From Hyphococcus sp. (GTDB lineage: Bacteria; Pseudomonadota; Alphaproteobacteria; Caulobacterales; Parvularculaceae), in NCBI GenBank assembly GCA_028281665.1, contig JANQJK010000016.1, positions 372,001-436,000 of the forward strand: 64,000 nucleotides of DNA, in the 5' to 3' direction. This document shows, piece after piece, positions 36,445 through 46,324 of the stretch. The stretch's first letter is position 1, and every line of letters starts with the position of its first letter. Made by a program: the position numbers and the translations under genes. Under the pieces are notes generated by a model. It saw nothing but the letters and a program-made list of their open reading frames with translations, made no database searches and was not told where the DNA came from.

Positions 36445-37158
36445 ATGTCCGCGTCAGCTTCCAGTCCGGTTATGTGCCGAGCGCCGCAACGGCCTGCGTC
36501 ATGCGACCTGTGCGTGGTTCGCGAGCAGTCCATCTGCGCGGACCTCGGACCGCGCGAACTCGTCGAAGTCGAAAAGACCATGGCGCGGCGGACCGTCGCC
36601 AAGGGGCGGGCCCTGATGCAGGAGGGCGAGCCGAATGACAGCCTTTACGTCCTCGTCCAGGGCAGCTTTCGGCTGCTGAAGCATCTTGAGGACGGACGCA
36701 GACAGATTACGGGGTTTATCTTCCCCGGCGATTTTGTCGGCGTGCGCCCGACCGGTGAGAGCGCCTATACGGCCGAGGCGCTGGAAGACAGCTTCGTCTG
36801 CTGCTTCCCGCATAAGTTCCTGGACGCGATTGCGGATCGATGTCCGGACGTGAAGGACCGGCTGATTGCCCGTGGGCAGACCGAGTATCACAAAGCGCAG
36901 GATCATATCGTTCTCCTCGGAAAGAAGACGGCTGAGGAGAGGGTCGAAAGTTTTTTACACCTGGTTGCAAAGTCAATTGGCGGTGATGGCGACGGCGCGG
37001 TGACGGAGACGCCATTGCCGATGCCCCGCCAGGACATCGCCGATTATCTTGGCTTGCGCCTCGAAACGCTCAGCCGCACGCTTGCCGCGCTGAAAAAGAG
37101 AGGCGCCATTCGCGAACTTTCGCGGCGCAGCGTTGTATTGGCGACGCCGTCCGATTAG
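36445..37158 (+). CDS. fnrL: FNR-type oxygen-sensing regulator
   Basis: A 237-residue Crp/Fnr-family activator. The N-terminal cysteines CDLCVVREQSIC give CX2CX7C (about residues 20-31) and a further Cys pair lies in SFVCCF (about 115), together the likely [4Fe-4S] ligands that sense oxygen. A cyclic-nucleotide-like effector domain (about 40-150) is followed by a helix-turn-helix whose recognition helix ETLSRTLAALKKRG has the FNR-specific E--SR. ATG 36445 follows AGGGG. It sits between hemN and cco, both bearing FNR boxes. Could equally be named fixK-like by context, but the cysteine cluster supports FNR. Confidence 0.92.
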   Translation: MSASASSPVMCRAPQRPASCDLCVVREQSICADLGPRELVEVEKTMARRTVAKGRALMQEGEPNDSLYVLVQGSFRLLKHLEDGRRQITGFIFPGDFVGVRPTGESAYTAEALEDSFVCCFPHKFLDAIADRCPDVKDRLIARGQTEYHKAQDHIVLLGKKTAEERVESFLHLVAKSIGGDGDGAVTETPLPMPRQDIADYLGLRLETLSRTLAALKKRGAIRELSRRSVVLATPSD

Positions 37159-37206
37159 GCGCCGCTGCCGTCGCGAATGAATCGTCGGAATATTGCGCCG
37201 GCCGGG

Positions 37207-37473
37207 TCAGCGGCTGCGTCCGGGCCGCTTCCTTTGACAGAGGCACGGTCCGTGGCACGCATGCTCTGTGCGATCCGACGGCGGCGGTGGTCCGTCGTCG
37301 CCGAAATTCATGACAATGTACCTGATTTCGCCATTGGCGCAGACGGGGATTCGCCACGCCGAATCGCTTGCAGCCGCAGACTGAGCCGGGACGCCAGCGA
37401 TCACCATGGCAAATGCGGCGCCGAACAGCGCCATCGGCTTCAGCGCTTGTCGACCGCGGTTGGCGTTTTTCAT
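37207..37473 (-). CDS. Small secreted cysteine-containing protein divergent from ccoN
   Basis: An 88-residue frame: MKNANRGRQALKPMALFGAA starts a signal peptide ending near SAAASD, then CANGEIRYIVMNFGDDG and a Cys cluster HACHGPCLCQRKRP near the end. Small proteins of similar layout occur in related alphaproteobacteria as far as I recall, without a known function. The ATG has only a weak ribosome binding site. The FNR box at 37529-37542 lies 56 bases upstream, shared with ccoN, so it may be a microaerobically induced periplasmic protein, perhaps for metal or haem handling (inference). Confidence 0.6.
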   Translation of the reverse strand: MKNANRGRQALKPMALFGAAFAMVIAGVPAQSAAASDSAWRIPVCANGEIRYIVMNFGDDGPPPPSDRTEHACHGPCLCQRKRPGRSR

Positions 37474-37528
37474 GATTCTGCGTTTTTTCCTGCGACAAAT
37501 CGACAATAACAGCTGTTTCTCGGGCGTC

Positions 37529-37542
37529 TTGATCCAGATCAA
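37529..37542. promoter_or_regulatory. FNR box upstream of ccoN
   Basis: TTGATCCAGATCAA, a perfect TTGAT-N4-ATCAA dyad, 59 bases before the ccoN start and 55 before the divergent small gene. Confidence 0.85.
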
Positions 37543-37601
37543 GACCCTTGCTGCTCGCTGCTGCACAACGCGAAAACAAATGCTGCATTAAGGCTAAATT
37601 C

Positions 37602-39260
37602 ATGTCTGAAAACAGAGCGCATCCAGCCGGCCGGCCCGGCGTCGGCGGAGACGTTATGGTCATCGCCGCCATTTTGCTGATTGGCGTCTTGTGGTCCTTG
37701 TTCACGGCGGCCCGCGCCGCAGATCCGCTGATGGGCGCACACGCGGCGATGTTTCTGATTGCGATGACGGTCGGCGCGTTTGCGCTTATCTCGCATTTGT
37801 CATCCGGCCACGTTGTGGACGAAAACGCCTACGAAACCGGCATCGTTAAGGCCGGCGTCGTTGCCTCGGTGTTCTGGGGCATTGCGGGCTTTCTTGTTGG
37901 CGTCGTGATTGCCGCGCAGCTGGCGTTCCCGAGCCTTTTGTATTTTCCCGAACTGGCGTGGACAAATTTCGGACGGCTGCGACCGTTGCACACTTCCGCC
38001 GTGATCTTCGCGTTCGGCGGCAATGTTCTTATCGCGACCTCCTTTTACGTCGTGCAGCGAACGAGCCGGGCACGGTTATGGGGCGGGTTGACGCCATGGT
38101 TCGTGTTCTGGGGTTACAATCTTTTTATTGTCATCGCGGCGACCGGGTATCTCATGGGGATCACCCAGTCGAAAGAATACGCGGAGCCGGAATGGTACGC
38201 CGACATCTGGCTCACCATTGTCTGGGTTGCGTATCTCCTTGTGTTCCTGGGCACGCTGCTGAAGCGCAAAGAGCCGCACATTTATGTGGCGAACTGGTTT
38301 TATCTCGCCTTTATCGTCACGATTGCGATGCTGCACATCGTAAACAACCTTGCGGTCCCGGTGTCGCTGACGGGCTCAAAGAGCTACAGCCTCTTCTCCG
38401 GCGTTCAGGATGCGCTGACGCAATGGTGGTACGGTCATAATGCAGTTGGGTTTTTCCTGACGGCGGGCTTCCTCGCCATTATGTATTACTTCATCCCGAA
38501 GAAGGCGGAGCGGCCGGTCTATTCTTACCGGCTGTCGATCGTTCATTTCTGGTCGCTCATCTTCCTTTATATCTGGGCCGGGCCCCACCACCTTCATTAT
38601 ACGGCGCTTCCCGAATGGGCGCAGACGCTCGGCATGACGTTTTCGATCATGCTTTGGATGCCGTCCTGGGGCGGCATGATCAACGGGCTGATGACGCTCT
38701 CCGGCGCATGGGACAAGCTCCGCACGGACCCGGTTCTGCGCATGATGGTCGTATCCGTCGCATTTTACGGCATGTCGACATTCGAGGGCCCGCTCATGTC
38801 CATCCGGTCCGTGAATTCGCTGTCGCACTATACGGACTGGACCATCGGCCACGTTCATTCCGGCGCCCTCGGCTGGGTTGGCTATATCTCATTCGGCGCG
38901 CTTTACTGTCTCGTGCCGTGGCTCTGGAAACGCAAAGCGCTGTATTCGCGCGCGCTCGTCGAGTGGCATTTCTGGATCTCCACCCTCGGCATTCTGCTCT
39001 ACATCACGTCCATGTGGGTCTCGGGCATCATGCAGGGCCTGATGTGGCGCGCCTATAATGAATTCGGTTTCCTTGAATTCTCATTCGTCGAAACCGTCGA
39101 GGCAATGCATCCCTATTACATCATCCGCATGGTGGGCGGCTTGCTGTTCCTGATTGGCGCCTTTGTCATGGCCTATAATCTCTGGCGAACGGCGAGGGGA
39201 GACATTCGCGAAAAAGAATACGCCCGCGACGCGGCCCTTGCCGCAGCGCCGGCGGAATAA
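37602..39260 (+). CDS. ccoN: cbb3-type cytochrome c oxidase subunit I
   Basis: A 552-residue catalytic subunit reducing oxygen to water with very high affinity. About 13-14 membrane helices are visible. Haem and copper ligands are seen in [25 protein letters not shown] and [13 protein letters not shown] 37602 follows AAGG; the longer frame from 37548 would overlap the FNR box region and is unlikely. It is the first gene of the eight-gene ccoNOQPGHIS run. Confidence 0.97.
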   Translation: MSENRAHPAGRPGVGGDVMVIAAILLIGVLWSLFTAARAADPLMGAHAAMFLIAMTVGAFALISHLSSGHVVDENAYETGIVKAGVVASVFWGIAGFLVGVVIAAQLAFPSLLYFPELAWTNFGRLRPLHTSAVIFAFGGNVLIATSFYVVQRTSRARLWGGLTPWFVFWGYNLFIVIAATGYLMGITQSKEYAEPEWYADIWLTIVWVAYLLVFLGTLLKRKEPHIYVANWFYLAFIVTIAMLHIVNNLAVPVSLTGSKSYSLFSGVQDALTQWWYGHNAVGFFLTAGFLAIMYYFIPKKAERPVYSYRLSIVHFWSLIFLYIWAGPHHLHYTALPEWAQTLGMTFSIMLWMPSWGGMINGLMTLSGAWDKLRTDPVLRMMVVSVAFYGMSTFEGPLMSIRSVNSLSHYTDWTIGHVHSGALGWVGYISFGALYCLVPWLWKRKALYSRALVEWHFWISTLGILLYITSMWVSGIMQGLMWRAYNEFGFLEFSFVETVEAMHPYYIIRMVGGLLFLIGAFVMAYNLWRTARGDIREKEYARDAALAAAPAE

Positions 39261-39273
39261 GGGAACGGGTCTC

Positions 39274-40002
39274 ATGCTCAACCGTCACGAAATTTTCGAA
39301 AAGCGAAGCCTGCTCCTTACCGTGGCCATTCTGTTTGTTGTCGCCATCGGCGGGGTGGTGGAAATCGCGCCGCTTTTCTACCTCGAATCGACCATCGAAA
39401 AGGTGAAGGGCGTCCGGCCTTATTCGCCGCTGGAACTTGCCGGTCGCAACATCTACATCCGCGAGGGCTGCTATACCTGCCATAGCCAGATGGTCCGCCC
39501 CTTGCGGGACGAGGTCGAGCGCTACGGTCATTACTCTCTCGCCGCGGAGAGCATGTACGATCATCCGTTTCAATGGGGCTCGAAACGTTCCGGCCCCGAC
39601 CTTGCGCGCGTCGGCGGCAAATATTCCGATGCATGGCATCAGCAGCATCTCATAGACCCGCGCAGCGTTGTGCCGGAATCGATCATGCCGCCATACGCTT
39701 TCCTCGACAAACGCGAGCTTGACTACTCCAATGTGGAGGCGTGGCTGAAGGCGAACCGCGCCGTTGGCGTTCCCTATACCGATGAGATGATCGAAAACGC
39801 AAAAACCGATCTGGAAGCCCAGATCGATCCGTTCTCGGACGTCTATGACGAATTCCTTGCGCGATACCCGAATGCGCAGATTCGCAATTTCGATGGCGAC
39901 GCCCGGAGCGTATCGGAGATGGACGCCATGATTGCATACCTTCAGGTTCTTGGCACGATGGTCGATTTTTCGACCTACGAGCCGGAAGAAAACTACAGGT
40001 AG
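39274..40002 (+). CDS. ccoO: cbb3 oxidase subunit II (monohaem cytochrome c)
   Basis: A 242-residue membrane-anchored cytochrome c. One N-terminal helix (about 12-33), the haem site [11 protein letters not shown] (about residues 66-76) and a Met ligand in the [10 protein letters not shown] region. It delivers electrons to CcoN. It begins 13 bases after ccoN. Confidence 0.97.
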   Translation: MLNRHEIFEKRSLLLTVAILFVVAIGGVVEIAPLFYLESTIEKVKGVRPYSPLELAGRNIYIREGCYTCHSQMVRPLRDEVERYGHYSLAAESMYDHPFQWGSKRSGPDLARVGGKYSDAWHQQHLIDPRSVVPESIMPPYAFLDKRELDYSNVEAWLKANRAVGVPYTDEMIENAKTDLEAQIDPFSDVYDEFLARYPNAQIRNFDGDARSVSEMDAMIAYLQVLGTMVDFSTYEPEENYR

Positions 40003-40011
40003 GGCCGGGCT

Positions 40012-40191
40012 ATGTACGAAACGCTTTCAAGCTTTGCGCAGACCTGGGGACTGATTCTCTTCGTCATCGCATTCGTGTTGGTGCTGATTTACGCGCTCAA
40101 CCCGCGCAGCCAGGCGAAGTTCGACGCCGCCAGGCGCATTCCACTCGAAGACGGACCGGTCGACCGGAAGGACGAAACAGATGACCGATAA
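40012..40191 (+). CDS. ccoQ: cbb3 oxidase subunit CcoQ
   Basis: A 59-residue single-helix subunit: MYETLSSFAQTWGLILFVIA starts it, with the helix at about 10-30 and a short charged tail ending DETDDR. Position between ccoO and ccoP, length and the NPRSQAKFD(A)AA(R) segment identify it. It stabilises the CcoP contact. The 3' end overlaps ccoP by 11 bases. Confidence 0.93.
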   Translation: MYETLSSFAQTWGLILFVIAFVLVLIYALNPRSQAKFDAARRIPLEDGPVDRKDETDDR

Positions 40192-41050
40192 GGAAATCGA
40201 CGAACCGACCGGCGTTGAAACGACCGGGCACGAATGGGACGGCATCAAGGAACTCAACAATCCGCTGCCGCGCTGGTGGCTGATCATTCTGTGGATTACC
40301 GTTATATGGTCGGTGATCTACTGGGTGCTGATGCCGTCATGGCCCGGCATCACCGGGCACTTCGCGGGCCTGCGCAACCATTCCGAACGCGCCAATGTGG
40401 ATGCGGCGATTGCAGCGCTTGAAACGGAGCGCAGCGCGCAGATGCAGCAATTGTTAAGCGCAACGTCCATCGACGAGATCGAACGCGACCCGCAGCTCCT
40501 GCAATTCGCCATGAACGCGGGCGGATCGTTGTTCGGTGACAACTGCGCGACCTGCCATGGCGCGGGCGGACAGGGTTTCGTCGGATACCCATCCCTTGTG
40601 GACGACACATGGCTCTGGGGCGGAACGCTGGACGATATCCAGAAGACCCTGCATCATGGCATCCGTTCGACCCATCCCGAGACCCGTTTGAGCATCATGA
40701 TGGCTTACGGAGAGACCGGCGCATTCTCATCGGATCAGATCGACGATCTCGTTGAATATGTGACATATCTTTCCGGTCGGGAGGCTGATAGCGAGGCGGT
40801 TGTGCGCGCGCGGGCCGATTTCACGCAGCAATGCGTAAGCTGCCACGGCGCCGACGGCACGGGCGACCCGCAACAGGGCGCTCCCGATCTGACCGACGCG
40901 ATCTGGCTTTATGGCGGGGACCGCAAGGATCTGCGGGAAACGTTGTATTATGGCCGGGCCGGCGTCATGCCCCACTGGACCGAGCGCCTGAGCGATGAAC
41001 AGATCACGGCGCTGGCGGTTTATGTTCACTCGCTCGGGGGCGGCGAGTAA
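40181..41050 (+). CDS. ccoP: cbb3 oxidase subunit III (dihaem cytochrome c)
   Basis: A 289-residue dihaem subunit. After the EWDGIKELNNPLPRWW signature and one membrane helix (about 33-55), two haem sites are present: CATCHGAGGQG (about 124) and CVSCHGADGTG (about 220). It receives electrons from soluble or membrane cytochrome c and passes them to CcoO/CcoN. Overlap with ccoQ implies coupled translation. Confidence 0.97.
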   Translation: MTDKEIDEPTGVETTGHEWDGIKELNNPLPRWWLIILWITVIWSVIYWVLMPSWPGITGHFAGLRNHSERANVDAAIAALETERSAQMQQLLSATSIDEIERDPQLLQFAMNAGGSLFGDNCATCHGAGGQGFVGYPSLVDDTWLWGGTLDDIQKTLHHGIRSTHPETRLSIMMAYGETGAFSSDQIDDLVEYVTYLSGREADSEAVVRARADFTQQCVSCHGADGTGDPQQGAPDLTDAIWLYGGDRKDLRETLYYGRAGVMPHWTERLSDEQITALAVYVHSLGGGE

Positions 41051-41066
41051 GGAATACTGGTCCATT

Positions 41067-42587
41067 GTGACCGAGCCGGATTTTGAGTTAGTGCAAAACG
41101 TCAAAAGCAGCGGTGAAGCGGCGGCCGGCGTGGCCGTCATTGATGCAGCGCCCGTTAACAGCGCTGCGTCCCGGAACCTCTATAAAAAACGCGAACCGAT
41201 CTATCCGAAACTCGTGCACGGCAAGTTCCGGGCGCTGAAATGGTTTCTGCTGTTTGCAACGCTTGGCGTTTATTATCTGTTGCCCTGGGTGCGCTGGCCG
41301 CGGGGGCCGGGCGAGCCGGATCAGGCCGTGCTTGTCGATTTCGCCGGCGGCAGGTTCTACTTCTTCTTTATCGAAATCTGGCCGAGCGAACTCTATTACG
41401 TTACCGGCCTGCTCATTCTGGCGGCGGTTGGTCTGTTCCTGGCGACGGCGCTGTTCGGGCGCGTCTGGTGCGGTTATGCGTGTCCGCAAACCGTGTGGAC
41501 CGATCTTTATATTGCCGCCGAACGACTGATCGAAGGCGATCGCAATCAGCGAATGCGGCTCGCAAATGCGCCCTGGTCGTTCGCTAAAATCCGCAAGAAA
41601 GTTCTGAAGCACGGAAGCTGGCTGGCGATTGCCGCGGCGACCGGCGGCGCATGGGTGTTTTACTTTCACGATGCGCCGACGATCCTGCCGCAGCTCTTTC
41701 AGGGAACGGCGCCGGGATCGGCCTATCTTTTCCTCGGCATCCTCACTTTTACGACCTACATGCTTGCCGGCTCCATGCGCGAGCAGGTCTGTACATACAT
41801 GTGTCCGTGGCCGCGGATACAGGCGGCGTTGACCGACGAAGAAACGCTGCAAGTCACATATAAAGTCGACCGCGGCGAACCGCGCGGCTCCCACAAAATG
41901 GGCGAGTCCTGGGACGGTCGCGGCGATTGTATCGACTGCAAGGCTTGCGTCGCCGCCTGCCCGATGGGGATCGATATTCGCGAAGGCGCGCAGCTTGAAT
42001 GCATCAATTGCGCGCTTTGTATCGATGCGTGCAATGACATCATGGCCAGGATAGACCGCCCGAAGGGTCTTATTGCGTACGACACCGACAAGAACATGGC
42101 GCGCCGCATGGGCGGCGAGAAGCCGTCAATGCGCCTGATCCGGTCGCGGACGGTTTTTTATGGGAGCGTATTCGTTTTCGTCTCGGCTCTCATGCTCTTT
42201 GGCTTGCTTAACCGGGCGACGCTTGAGGTCAACGTCCTGCGCGACCGCACGCCGCCTTTCGTGCAATTGTCGGACGGGGCCGTCCGCAACGCCTACACGC
42301 TGAAAATCGTCAACAAAGCCAATGTGGAGCGTGAGTTTGCAGTCACGTTGGATGGCGCCGATAATGTCGCGAACGTCTTGCAGATGCAGGCGATAGGTGA
42401 AACGGTAGAGCAGGGCGTCTTGCGCGTCGCGGTGCGCGGCGACGACGTGCGCTCGATCCGCGTTTTCGCGACGCTGCCGCCGGAAGGCGAACGCCGCGCA
42501 TCCATGCCGGTCACCTTTGTTGTTCGCGATGCGGCGACCGGTGAGGAAATGGAAAACCCGACTGTATTCTTGACGGAGCATCGCTGA
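41067..42587 (+). CDS. ccoG: cbb3 maturation ferredoxin-like protein CcoG
   Basis: A 506-residue polyferredoxin with about five membrane helices, the RVWCGYACPQTVW motif, and two [4Fe-4S] sites (CIDCKACVAACPMGID and CINCALCIDACN). CcoG reduces Cu(II) for oxidase assembly. The most plausible start is GTG 41067, 16 bases after the ccoP stop; no strong ribosome binding site fixes it. The C-terminal periplasmic part resembles an immunoglobulin-like FixG domain. Confidence 0.94.
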   Translation: MTEPDFELVQNVKSSGEAAAGVAVIDAAPVNSAASRNLYKKREPIYPKLVHGKFRALKWFLLFATLGVYYLLPWVRWPRGPGEPDQAVLVDFAGGRFYFFFIEIWPSELYYVTGLLILAAVGLFLATALFGRVWCGYACPQTVWTDLYIAAERLIEGDRNQRMRLANAPWSFAKIRKKVLKHGSWLAIAAATGGAWVFYFHDAPTILPQLFQGTAPGSAYLFLGILTFTTYMLAGSMREQVCTYMCPWPRIQAALTDEETLQVTYKVDRGEPRGSHKMGESWDGRGDCIDCKACVAACPMGIDIREGAQLECINCALCIDACNDIMARIDRPKGLIAYDTDKNMARRMGGEKPSMRLIRSRTVFYGSVFVFVSALMLFGLLNRATLEVNVLRDRTPPFVQLSDGAVRNAYTLKIVNKANVEREFAVTLDGADNVANVLQMQAIGETVEQGVLRVAVRGDDVRSIRVFATLPPEGERRASMPVTFVVRDAATGEEMENPTVFLTEHR

Positions 42588-43072
42588 TGGACACGGACTT
42601 TCGCATAACCGGACGACATGTTCTTTTCACGCTGCTGGGCTTTTTCCTGGTTATTCTCGCGGTGAATATGATTTTTCTGAATTTCGCCGTTCGAACGTTC
42701 CCTGGCGAAAAGGAAAAAAAATCCTATCTTCAGGGGCTGAACTACAATGACCGGCTCGCATCGCGCGCCGCGCAGGATGCGCTTGGCTGGTCTGCGGCTA
42801 TCGAAGAGGCGGTGTTGACCGACGGGACGATGCATCTCGCGATAACCATGAAAACACGGAGCGGCGCGCCGGTGAACGGGCTGGCGATGAGCGCTGTCCT
42901 GTCGCGGCCGGCCGACGATGCACAGGACCAGCCCGTGGCATTCAACGCGATTGGCGGCGGGCGTTACGAAACGGCCGCGCCGGCGGGACCGGGCGCATGG
43001 AATCTCGACGCCGTTGCGGTGAATGCAAGGGGCGATGAATTTGTCTTTACGAGCCGGTTGATACTGGAATGA
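42587..43072 (+). CDS. ccoH: cbb3 assembly protein CcoH (FixH)
   Basis: A 161-residue protein with one N-terminal helix (about 10-32) and a periplasmic beta domain carrying YNDRLASRAAQDALGW, the FixH signature. It assists cbb3 assembly. The ATG overlaps the ccoG stop by one base (TGATG) and the 3' end overlaps ccoI by four. Confidence 0.92.
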   Translation: MDTDFRITGRHVLFTLLGFFLVILAVNMIFLNFAVRTFPGEKEKKSYLQGLNYNDRLASRAAQDALGWSAAIEEAVLTDGTMHLAITMKTRSGAPVNGLAMSAVLSRPADDAQDQPVAFNAIGGGRYETAAPAGPGAWNLDAVAVNARGDEFVFTSRLILE

Positions 43073-45363
43073 GCGCTGAACTGACCATTAAGAGCGGCGC
43101 TGCGGGCCTTGGCTGCCCGAGCGGTCTTGAACCGGGCGCCCCCGATGTGCTCGGCGAGGAAAGCGCGCTTATCGATCCCGCGCCCTTTGTCCGGCGGCGC
43201 AACGGAGTGTCGGAGCTTGAGCTTGCGGTCTTTGGCGCGAAATGCGCCGGCTGCATCGCCAAGATCGAAAGCGCGATGAAAAAGCTGGACGGGATGGAGC
43301 GCGCCCGCCTCAATCTGTCGACGGGGCGGCTTTCTCTTGTCTGGCGTGGCGCGGCCTTCGCGCCGCGCATGGTAATGCAAGCGCTGACGGAAGCCGGCTA
43401 TCGCGCCGCGCCCTTTGATCCGGCCGCGATCGAAAGCGATCACGATACGGAGGGACGCTTTCTATTGCGGTCCCTTGGCGTCGCCGGGTTCGCCATGGCG
43501 AACGTTATGCTCCTGTCAGTCTCCGTGTGGGCCGGCGGGGCAGACATGGGGCCCGGCACGCGAGGGCTGATGCATTGGGCCTCGGCGTTGATCGCCATCC
43601 CAGCAGCGCTCTATGCGGCGCGCCCGTTCTTCTATTCCGCATGGAATGCGCTCAGGAACATGCACGCCAATATGGATGTGCCGATTTCGCTGGCGGTCAT
43701 CCTGGCATTGTCGATGAGCGTTTATGAGTTCTTTGCGGGCGGCGAGCACACATATTTCGACGCCGCCGTCATGCTGCTCTTTTTTCTGCTGATCGGGCGC
43801 TATCTCGATCATCGGCTGCGGTGGCGGGCGCGCGCCGCCGCGCGTGACCTTCTTGCCATGCAGGCAACGACCGCGCGCCGCCTCGGCGCTGACGGCGTCA
43901 TCGAGCCCGTCGCAGCGCGCGCTATTGAGCCGGGCGATCGCGTATTGTTGTCGCCGGGGGACCGCGCGCCGGTTGACGGCGTGATTGTCGAGGGCGAGTC
44001 CCATGCGGATGTTTCGCTGGTCACGGGGGAAAGCGCGCCCAGGAAATTAAGGCCGGGCGACGAGATTCACGCAGGCGTTGTCAACAGTTCGGCCCGCCTT
44101 GTGATGCGCGCGCGGGCGACGGTGGAGAATTCGCTGATCGCCGATCTCGCGCGATTGATCGAAGCGGGCGAGCAGTCGCGTAGCCGCTATGTTCGCCTCG
44201 CGGATCGGGCCGCCGCGCTCTACGTGCCGATCGTGCATACGCTTGCCCTGGCGACCTTTTTGGGTTGGTGGCTGGTTTTCGATGCTGGCGTTCGCGCGTC
44301 GCTGATGACAGCCGTTGCCGTATTGATCATAACATGCCCCTGCGCGCTCGGGCTGGCGGCGCCGGCGGTTCAGGTTGTCGCGACGGGTCGCCTCTTCAAG
44401 CGCGGCGTTCTTGTTAAATCCGGAGACGCGCTGGAGCGTCTCGCCGAAGCGGACACCATGGTGTTCGACAAAACCGGAACACTGACGCTCGGTCGACCGA
44501 CCCTTACAAACCGCGAAGCGCTTCCCGCAGGCGCGTTGGAGGACGCTGCGTCTCTCGCCCGCGTTTCTCGTCATCCTTTGTCGCGCGCCGTTGTCGAGGC
44601 GGCTGGGCCGGGCAAGGCGGCGGAAGGCGCTGTTGAATTTCCGGGGCTCGGCATAGAGGGCGTTTCGGGCGGCGAGCGCATTCGGTTCGGTTCGGCGGAA
44701 TGGGTCGGCGAGGTCGAACGCGTCAGCGACGGCGATGGCGCGGCGTTGGAAACATGGTTGCGACGCGGCGAGGCGCCGCCGGTGCGATTTGTGTTTGAAG
44801 ACGCGGCGCGGGCGGACGCCGCCGACGTTATTCGCCAGCTTTCCGACCGGGGGCTCTCGCTGGAGCTTCTCTCCGGCGACCGTAAGGAAGCGGCGGCCGC
44901 GATTGCCGAGCGCTTGGGCCTGCCTGCGTGGCGCGCCGGCGTCAGTCCGCAGGATAAGGCCGCGCGGCTCGGTGAACTGCGCGCCGCGGGCGCTCGTGCG
45001 GCGATGGTTGGCGACGGCCTCAACGATGCGCCGTCGCTCGCCTACGCCCATGTTTCCCTGTCGCCGGGAACGGCGGCGGACGCGAGTCAGGCCGCTGCGG
45101 ACTTTGTGTATCTTGGAGGCGGTCTTGAGCCTATCGCCGAGGCAGTCGACGTTTCGCGCAAAGCCCGCCGGCGCGTTCTGGAGAATTTCGCGTTTGCGGC
45201 GCTCTACAATGCCTGCGCCATTCCGCTGGCGGTTCTAGGGTTCGTCACGCCGCTGATCGCCGCGCTCGCCATGTCCGGATCATCCATGGTGGTGACGCTT
45301 AACGCCTTGCGCCTTTCCGCCAACGGTCCGGGCGGCGGCGACTCCGCCGAGCGATCCCCATGA
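43069..45363 (+). CDS. ccoI: Copper-translocating P1B-type ATPase CcoI (FixI)
   Basis: A 764-residue copper pump needed to build the CuB centre. It has an N-terminal heavy-metal domain (GAKCAGCIAKIE), the channel motif TCPCALGLAAP, phosphorylation site DKTGTLT, the HP motif in SRHPLSRAV and hinge GDGLNDAPSLAYAHV. Position within ccoGHIS marks it as the oxidase-specific exporter rather than a general copper detoxification pump. It overlaps ccoH (ATGA) and ccoS (ATGA). Confidence 0.95.
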   Translation: MSAELTIKSGAAGLGCPSGLEPGAPDVLGEESALIDPAPFVRRRNGVSELELAVFGAKCAGCIAKIESAMKKLDGMERARLNLSTGRLSLVWRGAAFAPRMVMQALTEAGYRAAPFDPAAIESDHDTEGRFLLRSLGVAGFAMANVMLLSVSVWAGGADMGPGTRGLMHWASALIAIPAALYAARPFFYSAWNALRNMHANMDVPISLAVILALSMSVYEFFAGGEHTYFDAAVMLLFFLLIGRYLDHRLRWRARAAARDLLAMQATTARRLGADGVIEPVAARAIEPGDRVLLSPGDRAPVDGVIVEGESHADVSLVTGESAPRKLRPGDEIHAGVVNSSARLVMRARATVENSLIADLARLIEAGEQSRSRYVRLADRAAALYVPIVHTLALATFLGWWLVFDAGVRASLMTAVAVLIITCPCALGLAAPAVQVVATGRLFKRGVLVKSGDALERLAEADTMVFDKTGTLTLGRPTLTNREALPAGALEDAASLARVSRHPLSRAVVEAAGPGKAAEGAVEFPGLGIEGVSGGERIRFGSAEWVGEVERVSDGDGAALETWLRRGEAPPVRFVFEDAARADAADVIRQLSDRGLSLELLSGDRKEAAAAIAERLGLPAWRAGVSPQDKAARLGELRAAGARAAMVGDGLNDAPSLAYAHVSLSPGTAADASQAAADFVYLGGGLEPIAEAVDVSRKARRRVLENFAFAALYNACAIPLAVLGFVTPLIAALAMSGSSMVVTLNALRLSANGPGGGDSAERSP

Positions 45364-45530
45364 CCGGCCTACTGTACCTAATTCCGATTGCGCTCTTTCT
45401 GGGCGGGCTCGGCCTTGCCGCGTTCCTTTGGGCGTTGCGGTCAGGACAGTTCGACGATCCCGACGGCGCAGCAGCGCGCATTCTTCTTGATGATGATCTT
45501 GCTGATGAAGATCAGGACAAGGAAGATTAA
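45360..45530 (+). CDS. ccoS: cbb3 maturation protein CcoS
   Basis: A 56-residue single-helix protein: MTGLLYLIPIALFLGGLGLA, then FLWALRSGQFDDPDGAAARI, the exact CcoS signature. It is required for cofactor insertion in CcoN. The ATG overlaps the ccoI stop. It ends tail to tail with the DUF2189 gene, sharing four bases. Confidence 0.95.
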   Translation: MTGLLYLIPIALFLGGLGLAAFLWALRSGQFDDPDGAAARILLDDDLADEDQDKED

Positions 45531-46291
45531 GCGCCGCGTATCTCGCGATAGGCATGCCAGCTCGCATGACCAAGCAGCGGAAAGGCGAGTGCAAGGCCGA
45601 CAAAAAAGGTTGCAACGCCGGCCGTCGTGATAACCGCAATCAGCCAGGCCCAGAGCAGCATCGCGCCGGGGCTTTTTTGCATCGCCCGGATCCCGACGCC
45701 AATCGCCGTGAAGGCGTCGGTTCGCTCATTCATCATCATGGGAACGGAAACGACCGTCAGTAAATATATGGCGAAGGCGATTGCGCCCCCGACGACGGTT
45801 CCGATGGCGATCATGGTAAGGCCCGGCCCTGTCGAGATCGCAAAGCTCAAAAACTGATCCATTGGCAGGTAGCTGCCATTGGTGAACAACGCATAGAGCA
45901 ACATGGCGATGCGCGCCCAGACAAGGGCGGCGAACATCAAAAAGAAACCGATATAGGCGAGTTGGAGCGGCGAGCGCGGTCCCGCAAACTGCACGGGAAA
46001 AAGCCGCGGCGCCTCGCCGGCCTCAATTCGTCGGCTCATTTCATAGAGGCCGACGGCGAGCAGAGGACCGAAGATTGCGAACATGCCGAAGGCGACGGGA
46101 ATGAGCGACGGGTATCCGATTTCCCAAAGCCCATAGACGATCGCGGCGCCGCCGCCGATGATCAATATGCTGTAGCCGATGCTGAGATGCGGCGCTTTCA
46201 GCATGTCGCGCAGGCCGGCGCCAAGCCATCGCCAGGGCGCGTCCATGGTGATCGGAGCGGGACGGTCTGTCGGGATAGAGGTTGCGTTCAT
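45527..46291 (-). CDS. DUF2189 membrane protein
   Basis: A 254-residue integral membrane protein with about six helices and the DUF2189 landmarks WRWLGAGLRDML near the start, ALYEMSRR-like GLYEMSRRIEAGE, MMMNERTDAF and HASWHAYREI at the end. Its function is unknown, but homologues are often near cbb3 genes or controlled by FNR. An FNR-type box lies 34 bases upstream of the start at 46291. Confidence 0.88.
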   Translation of the reverse strand: MNATSIPTDRPAPITMDAPWRWLGAGLRDMLKAPHLSIGYSILIIGGGAAIVYGLWEIGYPSLIPVAFGMFAIFGPLLAVGLYEMSRRIEAGEAPRLFPVQFAGPRSPLQLAYIGFFLMFAALVWARIAMLLYALFTNGSYLPMDQFLSFAISTGPGLTMIAIGTVVGGAIAFAIYLLTVVSVPMMMNERTDAFTAIGVGIRAMQKSPGAMLLWAWLIAVITTAGVATFFVGLALAFPLLGHASWHAYREIRGA

Positions 46292-46324
46292 GGCGTCAGT
46301 TTACGGAGACATATTTACGCCGAT

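Noticed and set aside
37070-37705. Minus-strand frame over the fnrL-ccoN gap
   Set aside because: It overlaps ccoN and fnrL coding on the other strand and lacks a signal; the smaller signal-peptide frame at 37207-37473 is more credible.
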